A stretch of 59,213 nucleotides of DNA from the NCBI GenBank assembly GCA_023428135.1, contig JAEYZG010000053.1, forward strand, positions 1-59,213. Reading direction: 5' to 3'. The notes beneath the pieces were generated by a model that saw nothing but the letters and a program-made list of their open reading frames with translations, did no database searches and was not told the DNA's origin. The translations under genes were made by a program, and so were the position numbers. Of this stretch, positions 50,401-56,900 are shown one piece after another. Every line of letters begins with the position of its first letter. Within the stretch, counting starts at the first letter, position 1. This DNA is from Bacteroidota bacterium. GTDB taxonomy: Bacteria > Bacteroidota > Bacteroidia > Cytophagales > Cytophagaceae.

Positions 50401-51853
50401 TCCCTATAGACCATTGATACCCCAAGTCATTATCAATGAATTCTGAATTCTGAAGTTTAAATAAATCCTTTGGACCATTAGACATAAAAATTTTGCCTGA
50501 ATTTGATTTAAAAAGAACATTATTTATTATTACTTCTTTACTATCTAGAGCATCAAAAAATGACGAACACTTATTTTTAACAAAATCTGAGTTTTGCACG
50601 AGAATAGCCCCTTTTAGATTTCGTAAATAAAAAAAATAATCAAGATCAGAATTAACAACAGATGATTTTGTGAAACTAAAATTAGCATTCCCTTCAATTT
50701 TAAAAATCCCTCTGCTCACGTTACTTTCACTGCTGATTTTCATATTTTCAAAAGTGCAGCCTTCTATAGTTACCTCCTTTTGAGAATTACCAGTGAAATA
50801 AAAATTTGTATTATTTTTAAATGTAGAATTTTCAATTTTTAATGTATTAAAACCTCCATTTATATATCCCTTGCAATTTTCAAAAGAACAATTTGAGATG
50901 TTAAAGTCGGCATAATCATTAGCAGAGATTGAAAGCAAAGAATTTAAATCGATTCCACAATTCTTAAAAGTGGAGTTTTTTAAATTAATTTCGCCATGTC
51001 CCGATGAATAAAATAATGAATTATAATTTTCTACTTTAGTATTTACCATTTTAACTGAAATATCACCAGTAAACAATGAATAGTCATTCCATTCTAACTC
51101 ATTTGAAATAATTGAATTATCTATCTCTATATTTGTCTTTCCACTTCCTGAAACAATTTGATATGTATCATAAAAAAAACAATTAAATATTTTTATATCG
51201 CCATTAATTACACTGCTAATTAAAGAACTTTTAAATTTTTTAATTGACGAATTTTTAATCTCAATTTTACTATACTCCCCATATATACCACCAGTATTTT
51301 CTATTGAACAACTATCAAACAATAACGTTGCTATTTTAAGATGAACTAAAGTTCTTGGATCATTATTACTTATTGTACAATTCAAAAATTTAAACGTTGT
51401 ATTTTTTACATCATCTACTTGATATGCTATAATGTTATTTTTATTTATTGAAACCCCATTTACCTTAACAGTTAATTCACTATTATTTACTTGAAAAATA
51501 GGATTGAACATATCATTTCTCTCACTTATCAAACTCGTCACATTCACCTTATGATCTCTTTCACTGAAACTCGTTTCAGTCCCATCAAAGCCTCCAAAAA
51601 TCAACAGACTCTTATCAACAGTATACCCATCTGATCCCTCCGGTGTATTATACTCCCCCTTCGCTATCCAAATTGAATCACCAGGCTGAGCTGCATCAAT
51701 TGCTTCCTGAATGGTTTTATATGGAGTGTCCCAGGAAGTACCATCTGATACACTCTCCTCATAGTCTCCATTTACATAAACCACCTGTGACCATGACGCA
51801 GAGGTTATAAAAAGAAATAATAAAAAAATAGATATTCTTGTAAAAGTTCTCAT
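35474..51853 (-). CDS. Giant modular surface adhesin with T9SS sorting domain, 5459 aa
   Basis: Signal peptide 1-22 (ending SASWSQ). Residues about 25-865 are a pectate-lyase-like right-handed beta-helix (VSDGTSWDTPYKTIQEAIDA; late coils GGAVYAHENPQVFKCVFRNN). About 870-2440 hold PKD and PKD-like/Ig domains (YKWNFGEGD, GYKWDLGDGTTS, SWLWNFGDGITSTEKNPKH). Six modules follow, each starting with a CSLREAI-like motif: GSLRDAINCAN (about 2450), GSLRAAVDSAH (2900), GSLRAAVGCVN (3200), GTLRYNINLAN (3605), NSFRQAVVCAN (4145), GSLRQAIEDVN (4655). Each continues into a beta-helix and usually ends in a small Ig domain (GKWSVTVD ... TATDANNNTSQFSD). A final T9SS type A domain covers about 5375-5459 (VHPSPFVSSEGANIFIE ... 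GFYIVKVVTVSSSMTFKIEV). The start is 10 bp after the FN3 gene stop. Residues about 105-670 are encoded by markedly AT-richer DNA. The likely role is adhesion or target recognition at the cell surface. Confidence 0.88.
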   Translation of the reverse strand: MRTFTRISIFLLFLFITSASWSQVVYVNGDYEESVSDGTSWDTPYKTIQEAIDAAQPGDSIWIAKGEYNTPEGSDGYTVDKSLLIFGGFDGTETSFSERDHKVNVTSLISERNDMFNPIFQVNNSELTVKVNGVSINKNNIIAYQVDDVKNTTFKFLNCTISNNDPRTLVHLKIATLLFDSCSIENTGGIYGEYSKIEIKNSSIKKFKSSLISSVINGDIKIFNCFFYDTYQIVSGSGKTNIEIDNSIISNELEWNDYSLFTGDISVKMVNTKVENYNSLFYSSGHGEINLKNSTFKNCGIDLNSLLSISANDYADFNISNCSFENCKGYINGGFNTLKIENSTFKNNTNFYFTGNSQKEVTIEGCTFENMKISSESNVSRGIFKIEGNANFSFTKSSVVNSDLDYFFYLRNLKGAILVQNSDFVKNKCSSFFDALDSKEVIINNVLFKSNSGKIFMSNGPKDLFKLQNSEFIDNDLGYQWSIGIEAKEASISGCNFDFGNYNHSIDMLFYIRNVNDLSISKNNFKNCNYNRLIELYGVKRANINELTITNSSFYYGIIFQLVDDFNITNSTFRNIQMNNNDGLSEFSLISGSSSLKISDCLFESISSESGASVLTLRSINKNKCEIKNSIFKNNFSKKNGGVIYSLTPLTISNSSFFKNQSEGSGGVLYTLNDFVVRDCLFEGNIADIGGAVYAHENPQVFKCVFRNNIAFKQGGAIGIWGGEAKIFNSLFLNNTAPEDPIAYAGYTNLYFNNSLFYGNSGNPTSSLLRDVSQNVRIYIRNSIFWDNPLQKLNCNVQYSNIQGGYPGKGNLDLDPKFADPENGDFRLLCSSELINKGSNEFASDEPDAYGTPRIFADTVDMGPFEFPGDPNVSRAVPGPDFSFSNASPCINELAAIKNLTPRKEYFTYKWNFGEGDLLTTAIDTSYSYNKSGTYVVKLIATNSCGRSVSTTKEIEIKPSFTPSISYPTMVLHDDTISFSTNAKCSSLVWSVIGGTIQSGNGTDKILVKWGDGASGNGKVKLLATDCGSSNVCEFPVEIDVPIMPAANPVKGKSTVCQEGTEVYTVMNRAYVPGAVYTWSAKGGSISGKTSGYGFDSVSVKWGNTVGIGVVYLKITNEIKNTTIIDSFIVQIKPGFNINDNKREFCANSEYQFGTDISDSFTWKISGTEHHVEASTGNIKFGATSSLFVVSAIAADGTSFCKTEDTLNIFVRNAPVIDSVVGEREVRPLTNYQYQVYYTGDESEVKWQPLNTSNWISGNPANVSWQSGEQYLPYGFNVYLQSKELSCISETVLYQVKPEFVYSISGPDQPCVSTSQTYQLNDDPEVEEVFTWKLNGNILADKTNNISVEFTKPGNNVLEASIDRNGKTYNITKKVLVDYVPGEVSVQGPNVIKPEGGGTYTYTISNRSNLEVHIDVTGAESHSILNDVLIVTWNTSGPYQILAYGTKAGKECTTVPYKLNVSKAPILSKEITLRSGSLCPNTQNTYIIQTDEQVEDVRWTLNGGGTIINSDKGFATIQWGENTGTFTLSVAYKRFGDQSFSKSIVINEPPKPQIKDAIVCGENLTDLSTTSAYKTYRWSLEPLGQHLSDQAKVYVNKGGVYTVKVTDDNGCSAIASKNILAVPQPIAKLNTSSRSICIRDGVIPVSLATIEGADYIYQWSADGKVLSNTSSIYSFNQDITKEAVHSYKVKATSSGVCTAEDSVTFTIAKCDSTGGNGGGGLPCNDVVSFTVSGYQPFTFENTSQMSRGYKWDLGDGTTSLAVKSVSHAYEQLGTYRVTLQNGCAISAKELKVPVLARFAAPEVICQFSEVSFSDFSVNLAGYPIRSWLWNFGDGITSTEKNPKHIFKSSGKIKVRLTVSVNDDNGEPVSGTFEKDVEVSAAPVIDFVAQKPACNSDLVKFKNNSVIKTSEAIYNWDLGNGLKAGISEPSARYAPGFKQVSLEITDLVGCSSSLNQTIEIFAPVEKKPILVSGNLKICSGDSVLLKAPSSSAGYIWNNGSEIVLGNSQNIYVKESGSYTVTYSESACSMTTETVEVIVFELKNSSITYSGSGCEGSELKVSLSETNSGQHNILWKLDENTLPFASSGFVIPLLTADNAGLYTAIVEEKSSGCEYTVPTKELVVKAGPYAPYLYSIKPSACLGDSINVVYANPYPNPHEKAWMLDNVVIEGADGEILSLTKGKPDSKVTLKITDNATGCYSTSNELAIVFSKEIKPRLSNNIESCEQASPSISINVKPEEYDFKWYKNGDSISNSIFRMDFGSLSKPDTGYYYAVVVSKAVNGNLAGCQSITDTVTVKIKSSPAKPEITGDKEFCSGNSVVLQSSVTDNIVWSTGETVSSITVYEKGVYSVTATDISTGCQSKSTVSIIENPVPDFRFLGTGVYEFCGSEPLILNGLAAYPSFQWKLNGVDYGKPNKDLYPRKSGSYTVFATTDKGCVGESETLRVKSLPCACTVVTTEDGLNIGSLRDAINCANTKAGPDNISFAIEGVGPHAILLDSILPVIKETVIIDGFSQSGDNVYDIIIKGGLYKANGLIQASGVIESEFKGLQFEDLENAISLDFGDDDNTIEKNRFIGITNQAVKFSGFIKNAIVKDNYFEGTGSGEALSLSYVAQSTFSNNTIKNVDSAISLVKSNKNTIKDNTISLIQQNGISLTSSSTGNTLSGNTILDVDSSAVLISASDNNTLKANFIGATKQGQSGLVKLNGIKTVASVNTVITANVIAGVSKNGVYTDSKSIITDNTIQNSGEYGIYSIDSLLIKKNSLTNNTKGGIFVLKDQVRISQNRITNSSDPKAIDLDAKGNENKLPAEFDTYEFLNNKLVISGMSIAGDTVEVFLSGQKPQQAIQYIDRAIAGADGKWSLTIAKGVNFNPDSKNYYVNTASAGNNTSEFSVPFTTGCFSCICRVVNANDAGVGSLRAAVDSAHVGSCLNIEFEIAPTTIQLQAPLRDINVQLNISGKPGMTIDGPSTGSAFTVAANNFNVTDLSFIQWDNAFELKGNNANLINVRIDETQQPISISGNRNKVGGSCINCNSDKITYPITSGIEITGNNNQIGYSGNSNKIVNAANGVLVNVGKQNTIVHTSILGTQKGIVHQGGGNHNYPAPVNLDGKFDDNKKGFITGKAKAGDKIQVFLSDFSGKPASDFVLETITSSEDFTIQIPSDFTPVGKNSFFILTATSTDGNTSEFSKVVKIGDNTVYCVVSNTDDNGEGSLRAAVGCVNDAGIQKNNAVIVFDLPLQTENIIEVKNNGFVITNNEGVVIDPQKTNVKVKSEVVKLPYAFHWEVNRIEMKGLAFEGFDHAIEITRGASNRIVGNTFTANDTAVYISKAGLNTVSDNTIKSGNLGVFGNETILELTSNTFGGTGNALVSGAHLKNADYSVITWNKFTDIAGDNAGLAKGLIAEKSSKLAIKNNNTLFTDKINSGFTFIEVDSSNVSDNIFTGGGKSMDIINSLRIRVFDNKFVDPSIAGIHLDKSEFIDISKNIATSLTGNAKPIHLNYKLPNESNEGYSIPEFTNVTYSHGKVVYKGKAYPESTIEIFNATLDKRDMLSFRGTTETDRFGNFEYSIEVSPEDINKYTLIATATYNRYAFEDGISYTSEASEAFNPNLKFCYVTKESDEDQLGTLRYNINLANKNECNLMLFKVDVSGQVNITPDVELPVITTSRLTIDATSQPGYSGSPIVNILENKDFSEAFKINSSGNIFVHGIRVKGYIAPVVVENVNYFENSHSAFEGFINEGIKITSSSHKNIRLEENFYKSETADYIWNFNKSNIFTSKDSLVGGKSAVVNITGDSIVLMENALYGLSGNGFALLASQSDSLYAFGNKFGGTTSGAKLDLVSNLVFMANDFDVIRGSAELKYGIQATDCIEGDLLMNTISNADTAIVIYSSEGIHCDGNIIDACASIGVVLSGSNQASVSSNTITNTPVGIKITASTLDSLIGNTIFGQDSTGILVDNLSDQQVIVSNSIGAESLTSDKTSNGSGMMIYSSGNLIGGADSLGNRITGNEKGGVLVIKGTGNKITYNVFLNNDYVNTAPEHFAIWHQNNGNELKAKPVIKGVKEVKRNALYVVSGEAEPNDSIHLYRSDGHYQNARFFAGLGIADPSGKWSVTVDTSVFEKQLIFSTLTIVATATDANNNTSQFSDIAYLGPCYVTSPEDNTDNAYPVPNSFRQAVVCANMQENKAEIRFFLDNSSGFEIGLQREMITMDNPFGVSFDGLNLRMEQYTAMKKGLEDVSQFAGNDTIAIVPEHSKEVSDTTVFWRITNRNGRSEFKNLEVYSFDTAFVLKASDSINISYMKFIQIPEFAIVLEEGSKYIYMDSLKLLGFGAKVDSLNRITTLNEGLLYIHKNSRKIVLTNSSVQFAKTGVVINEATNINISDNIFDRLALSVISDKTDSLSITNNTFNRGKGFASAILADATFANISGNEIANYKYGIPVVVSNSSDLNFSSNYFKVTTDTVNTAVWINKCNNSSLSGNNFDFVKTSAILIESCDSVLVQENSVQKTKGIGYDIVNSEKTTLSRNLVISKTDSTGLLINIHKKVSGRLSNKSKEEPVIEDYLVQRLKDCKEEKLGIYLYGKSEPLDSIEVFSSDTLITVFKEYITGGRADEAGKWMIRIPEKYYNRKPNYKFSFAATATGKEENNTSQESNTFTFGNVVNELVVKNTKDSGPGSLRQAIEDVNCSDIYSVVYFNIDGDAPYKILLKDSLPAIVATNGFKMDGKTQADYHKLEGIDAEATIYVDASELPDSVPLFVLAADCDSSSMSRMTLLNAAQSIVLNNIGNKLDSLTIRSSLQRRDKAVLFTGGANELSNSVISGYERGVYITGKGNVVRNSVLKDNTISVEVKGDGSNNLVADNNIVSDSISISIRGPQEANFISRNHIGSWDHPLKYPAIKLENASHQYITGSLIPYAEVDHENYETSAFIYIGDSSNYNTLSKNRIGMEKDAKVVMKGNIPGIKVSTELPGQKLLGNSLNRNEIAGLTVPALIMNHVESGIVADNFFGVDSGYVQMNLKSHYKDISGIDTTSVLVMNSAYVTFIGNEMVNFRDHGIDVRNSENISISQNKVYSEYSNQKGIQLNLGTAMESNEGVKAPVIDTNKVISKDRIQISGSTIYPQAEVQIFSGFTPESQDSVLHALRYITSVVSDNDGKWVAELPSNDFGFNKFNKYIAQVNKGLNSSEFSNIYTVKSLLCMLMDVGVDLIGDLYEPCPQSQFKLDAQLEGLHYSWSAPEFDSTLTTRIAQIDKSAHVTLTLKDDFGCELKETFEVRYKEKPEDPIFIVSTNTFVSDTIVLVDVSTTRLDQYDWSSSDGLSIVSAGELATFKGPDGKDYPVGREVRFVAPDTGIYVMTQRSIRDGCFVKLDKEIHVTHKIPGQGNPNVLDPGENNLYVHPSPFVSSEGANIFIETAGEGETEVLILDGLGRTLLTWNVSGKKSYNIPIPKGKLNQGFYIVKVVTVSSSMTFKIEVK

Positions 51854-51863
51854 AGCATTTAGA

Positions 51864-53924
51864 TCAATAAGTCACTTCAATTTTATTACTGTATCCTGAC
51901 TGGTAACCGTCATTGATTTCTGCTACCATCAGGTAGGTGTATTTTGATTTTGGTTTTAGCCACTTGTCATAGAACTCACGCTTTTCTCCGCCTATGAATT
52001 CATAAGTTTCCAGTGGTCCGTTGTTTCTGGATCTGTATAATTTGAAACCTTTTGCATTGCCCATATACTGCCAACTCAGCTTGATCATTTTGTTTTCTCT
52101 GCTGACAATCGCTTTCAGGTCAGACACGGCAAGTATTTTTCTTTTATCCAACTGCTGCGCTGTGAGTGGCTTTGATTGCTCCGATTTCAGCCCTGCAAGA
52201 TCTTCTGCAATCAACACATACTGATAGTTTACAAAAGCCCTGGTACTTGTGTCTGTGTAAGCTGATATATGAAGACTGTCACCACTGAAAACCTTGATGG
52301 TTTTATATTCAAACTCTTCATCACTTTTTCTCAGCAGGATCATACTCTTCAGATCATAGGCACTGCTTGTTTCCCAGGTTAAATAAATGCCGCTCATTCC
52401 TACCTGATACTCTTTAAAATATCCGTTTATGGGTGGATTTAAGTCAGGCAGTACTACATGAAAATATTCAGAAGGTACAGAAGGATTAAAATGCTTATCC
52501 AGGGCTGCAATACGATAATAAACTTTATTAAAAGGTCTCTTCAGATTCACTGTATCAACTATCAAAGTATCCTCTGTATGCCCTGGTATTACTCTTAATG
52601 GCTCTCCAATTAATCTGTCATTCTTAAATACCCTATATCCAAGCATGTCTTTTTCTTTATTCCTCTTCCACCTGATGGTCACGATACCATTCGTATCACA
52701 CACGCCAAATACAATTTCAGGTTTGGAAGGAGGAATTGAATCTACCAGCAAACGCATGTGCATAAGAGAATTCATGGAATCTCCGCTCGCTCCATAAGCA
52801 GAGACGATGTAGTAATTGGAGCTGCTCTTTTCTGTCTGATCAAGAAAGATCTGCTTCTCCGGTTTAAGAAGGTCTTTATGAACTTTAAAATAGGTACCAT
52901 CTGCCTTATCTGATCTAAAAACCGAATATCCTTTGATATAAGGCTTATCTTCAGGATCGATAGCCCAGGAAATTTCTATTTCTTGTCCTTGAGGATTTTT
53001 TGAATCTGTTATAACAGGATAGTTTTTCAGCATGTAAAACGTTTTAACTTCCACTGGATCTGAAGGAATACCTTCCGATTCAAAAGCATTTACCCCAACA
53101 ATTTTATAATAAAATGTTTTGTTGTAATGCTGAATGGAATCGATGTACATGGAGGTATTCTCTGAGAACTCAGCATTACCTGATGTTCCCGCCAAGGGGA
53201 TTTTATTCAACTTAGCATAAGTTCCGGTCTTCTTCTCAGATCTGTAAACATTGAAATAAGGAAAGTTTTTATTTCCGTTATTAAACCAGTCAAGGTAAAC
53301 AGCTCCGGGAGTAAGTCTTGCATTGACTCCTAATGTCTTTTCCTTGGTTGCATTTCTCAAAGGCATTACGAGAAGATATCCTCTGATCTTAGCCTGTCCT
53401 GCCACTTCAATTTTGTATAAGTATTTCTTATCAGGAGTTACTGTGTTATCCAGAAAATATACTCCCAATGCTTCTGCTACTTTGTTTTTGCTTATAGCAG
53501 TAAAAGATCCGATTAGATGAAACATTTCTTTGGCATTCGCATCTTGTACAGCTTCTGCAGGATTTTGGGCTGGTGGTCTTTTCAGCATTTCTTCTGTGCT
53601 ATTGATATACATCAATGCTATTTCAAGATTCGGATCTTTCTTGACCTCTGCATCCAGTTTTTCTTTCTTCCAAAAAGAAATTGGCTCTGTATTCAACTTG
53701 ATGTATTCTCCTGTTTTTTCCCCACCATTTACAGATTTAACTTCAGCTCTGTAAAGGTTGTATCCGGTTTTGAACCCTTCCTGAAATACCTCATAAGATT
53801 TCGGAATCCACTTAATCATTAAACCTTTATCAGGCTGATAATAATGAAGCAGGAATAGTGAGTCAGATTGACCAAAAGCCAGGCTGACAATTAATAAAAA
53901 CGGTATAAAAAGTAGCTTCTTCAT
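51864..53924 (-). CDS. Secreted fibronectin type III protein, 686 aa
   Basis: Signal peptide 1-18 (MKKLLFIPFLLIVSLAFG). The mature chain is a string of FN3-like domains with the recurring pattern YNLYRAE, FNVYRSEKKTGTYAKLNKIP, YSVFRSDKADGTYFKVHKDL, YRVFKNDRLIG and FKLYRSRNNGPLETYEFIGG, each pairing a tryptophan strand (ISWAIDP, IRWKRNKEK, LTWETSSA, LSWQYMGN) with a YYKIV/YLMVAE strand. There is no T9SS domain or enzyme motif. Its ATG overlaps the stop of the 1536-aa gene (TAATG), and its stop lies 10 bp before the giant adhesin, so these three are translationally and transcriptionally linked. It is probably a periplasmic or outer-membrane scaffold or chaperone-like partner; this is inference. 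Confidence 0.78.
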   Translation of the reverse strand: MKKLLFIPFLLIVSLAFGQSDSLFLLHYYQPDKGLMIKWIPKSYEVFQEGFKTGYNLYRAEVKSVNGGEKTGEYIKLNTEPISFWKKEKLDAEVKKDPNLEIALMYINSTEEMLKRPPAQNPAEAVQDANAKEMFHLIGSFTAISKNKVAEALGVYFLDNTVTPDKKYLYKIEVAGQAKIRGYLLVMPLRNATKEKTLGVNARLTPGAVYLDWFNNGNKNFPYFNVYRSEKKTGTYAKLNKIPLAGTSGNAEFSENTSMYIDSIQHYNKTFYYKIVGVNAFESEGIPSDPVEVKTFYMLKNYPVITDSKNPQGQEIEISWAIDPEDKPYIKGYSVFRSDKADGTYFKVHKDLLKPEKQIFLDQTEKSSSNYYIVSAYGASGDSMNSLMHMRLLVDSIPPSKPEIVFGVCDTNGIVTIRWKRNKEKDMLGYRVFKNDRLIGEPLRVIPGHTEDTLIVDTVNLKRPFNKVYYRIAALDKHFNPSVPSEYFHVVLPDLNPPINGYFKEYQVGMSGIYLTWETSSAYDLKSMILLRKSDEEFEYKTIKVFSGDSLHISAYTDTSTRAFVNYQYVLIAEDLAGLKSEQSKPLTAQQLDKRKILAVSDLKAIVSRENKMIKLSWQYMGNAKGFKLYRSRNNGPLETYEFIGGEKREFYDKWLKPKSKYTYLMVAEINDGYQSGYSNKIEVTY

Positions 53925-56900
53925 TATTTTGGTAATATCAGATCCTTATCAAGTTTGATTGAAATATTAAATACGTGATTTGGAGTATCTGCTCCGGGAA
54001 GATAATATCCTATAGGCAGCGTAAAGGTCCCTTTCGGTATTGTAAACTTCCTTATTTGATCAGAACTACATTCACCTTTGATCAGACATTCCATATTCAC
54101 ATTCGTGAGATAGTCATTAAGATCGGAAAGCATTGAATTGACTGTTGTATAAGCACTCCCATTAGTGTTATTACTTATCTTAGCACCCACAGCAGGTATC
54201 TGTTTGATAATTGCCTCAAGTTGATCTATGGAAGCTTTATCATACTGGATGGCACCAAACTGAACCAAAGGATCGCAGACCTGTACTCCTTTATTTATAA
54301 AACCTTTCATTTCAGGTTCAGACAGCGCTTCAATTTTTGAACCTGTTCCTTTGGGCGCCTTGTTCAGGGAAAGTTCGGCAGCAATCACTCCGTCAAACAC
54401 TTCTGAATAAGTGGTATTCAGAGAGCCCATTTTAGCAATAAAAGTCTGACTACTGCTGGTGGTAAAGTTATATTCCAGGATAACAGTATCCGGCTTAACA
54501 CTTTCAATTGTACCAACAGATACATTATTATTCTTTGTATATGATTCTTTGGAAGCATCCCCAACCGGAGACTTCATGATCTTAAGTGTATAAGTGATAT
54601 TGTTGTCCAGGTTCATAGTAGGGATCTCGAATGTAAAATTATTCTCACCGCTTACCGCCTTGTACTGAATCTGATTAGACCTGTCAACTTCCTGACCGTT
54701 TTTATAAACACCAATATTAAACTCATATCCTGGTGCCAGCTTCACAGCTTTATTGGGCAATACCGATAGACGTACATAACCTGTCCGGGATTCATTTTTA
54801 TAAAAGTTTTTCATATCCGGTAATGGATAGGAATAATAGATATCCGTAACTGGTATTTTATTCTGTTCTGCTGCAGTCGTAAAGGTGACTGTTTTAGTTT
54901 CTGCAGCCCCTTTAACGTTTACCCAACCGTCAGGAGTCCGATATTGTGTAACTACTTTTGCAGTAACAGTAATCAAGGTATTTTCAGGCAGAACATTCAA
55001 TGGACGAATGGTCAACTGATCACCATCAGTACTTAAATCAAGCTCTACATTAACTTTTCCTTTTGGAGTAGATACTTTAATTGAATCTTCTACTATGTGA
55101 GCACGATAAATTGTATTAGGGTTATCTCCAGTTTTGATTGAATAGGTAAAGGTTTCTATAGGATTTGAGAAAAACACTCTGATAGGAGTCCCGACAGGCA
55201 CATCCTTCTGATCTGATGCAGGATCTATGGCTGAAATGAAATTGACCGCTGTTTCCAGGGTATTGGAAGCGCAGATTTCACCAATTTCTATATTAATCCT
55301 TTTTTTAAAGCTACCTAATCGTTTTATTCTGAATCCAACTTCTAATCCTCCTGTCAGATATGTAGGTTTAGGCAATTGCGCAAAAACATAAGCTTTAATA
55401 TATAAAGTCATCAGATTTACACTTCCTGAAATAAAACAGGAATAAGAGGCTTTTAAACTTACGTCTCCATATAAATAAGCCTGACCAGTAGAATACCATC
55501 TGTTTATACCACGTTCACCGCTTCCCTTACAATAGACAGGCAAGGTGGACTGAGCGATCAGCAAATCAAATCCTGAAAGCAACAGAAAATCAAATCCTAC
55601 TTTTAAATTACATAAAGGTATATCCGCCCCCGCAAATCCCTGGACTTTCAAACGGGAGCCCAAAGACATTCCCCCGCCCATTGCAAGAAGATCGTAATCG
55701 ATATCCACCACTTTTCCAATCTCCGGTGGCATCGGCGCTATCGGAGGGATTGGAAGAACACTACCTACACAGAAATATCCTCCGATATCAGCAAGCCCTG
55801 CAACATTCACTCCTATCATTTCTCCTTCTATAGGCTTACCAACATAGAGATACCATTTCTTTTCTGTTCCTGAAGCATAGATGGAGATTCTTCCGGCCTT
55901 ATTACCTCCCTGATTTCCTTTGATCACACCGGCCAGATTCATATAGATATCAAAGTCGCCCTGCAAAGTTTTATTAGGGACATCATACTGCACAAACCAA
56001 CTGGCTGCAATGGATGACTTTGGAGGCTCTGATGCTCTTGTTTCCGTCTCTGTATTTTCTCCTAATCCTTTAGGACTCATTTTAGATGCTACTGCTTCCA
56101 CACCGGAAGGAGAAAAGTTCATGGTTATGAAATTAACACCTCCCCAGGTAGCAAGCCTCAGAACGCCCATCCCGTTTAAATTAAATTCTATACCGAAGTT
56201 GATATCTCCGTTAAAGACATTTCCTCCTCCCATAGACTGCAGGCCAATACCCGCAAGCAAACCGCCTACGCCTTTTTCAGGATTATAGGTTCTTCCGGAA
56301 ACCGTCTTGCATTCTACTGTGGTTGGCTTTTTCCCTTCCATATTTGGTGGGACCATAGCCATGTTATAATAAATACCTCCGGTAAAAGAATTGATTTCAA
56401 TCCCTGTTCCAATAGGAATACCGGGAGTAAAGGATACCCTGGCATCTAAAAACCAGTAACGATACATGGTAGCTGAAGGAGCTTTGGTATCTTCATCCGA
56501 TGACGGGAATTTTAGCTCTCCACCATCCGCAAGCAGATTTTCAACTTCTTTCGTAAGAGGTTCCGCTACAGTTGATTTTCGTCCGAATATGGCAGCTCCT
56601 TCTACTTTTATCTTGTCTATGATATCCAGTGATAGATTTCCGCAGTATCCTTTTCCATAAACCAAATCATTATTGAACATTTCGAGGCTGCCTTGTAACT
56701 TAACAGCACCAAGGTCGGCACCTATGTTAATAGCAGTCAGCTGAAAATCATCATATCCCCACTTTTTGGTTGAAGCATTTCTTTTAGTCCATATAAAAAA
56801 TGTAGCCTCACCGCCAAAGCCACTAGAACTTTCACTGGAATTGCCACTGGATTTGGTAAGGTGAATACCAAGAGTCAATCCGAGTCCAAACCGTTGATTA

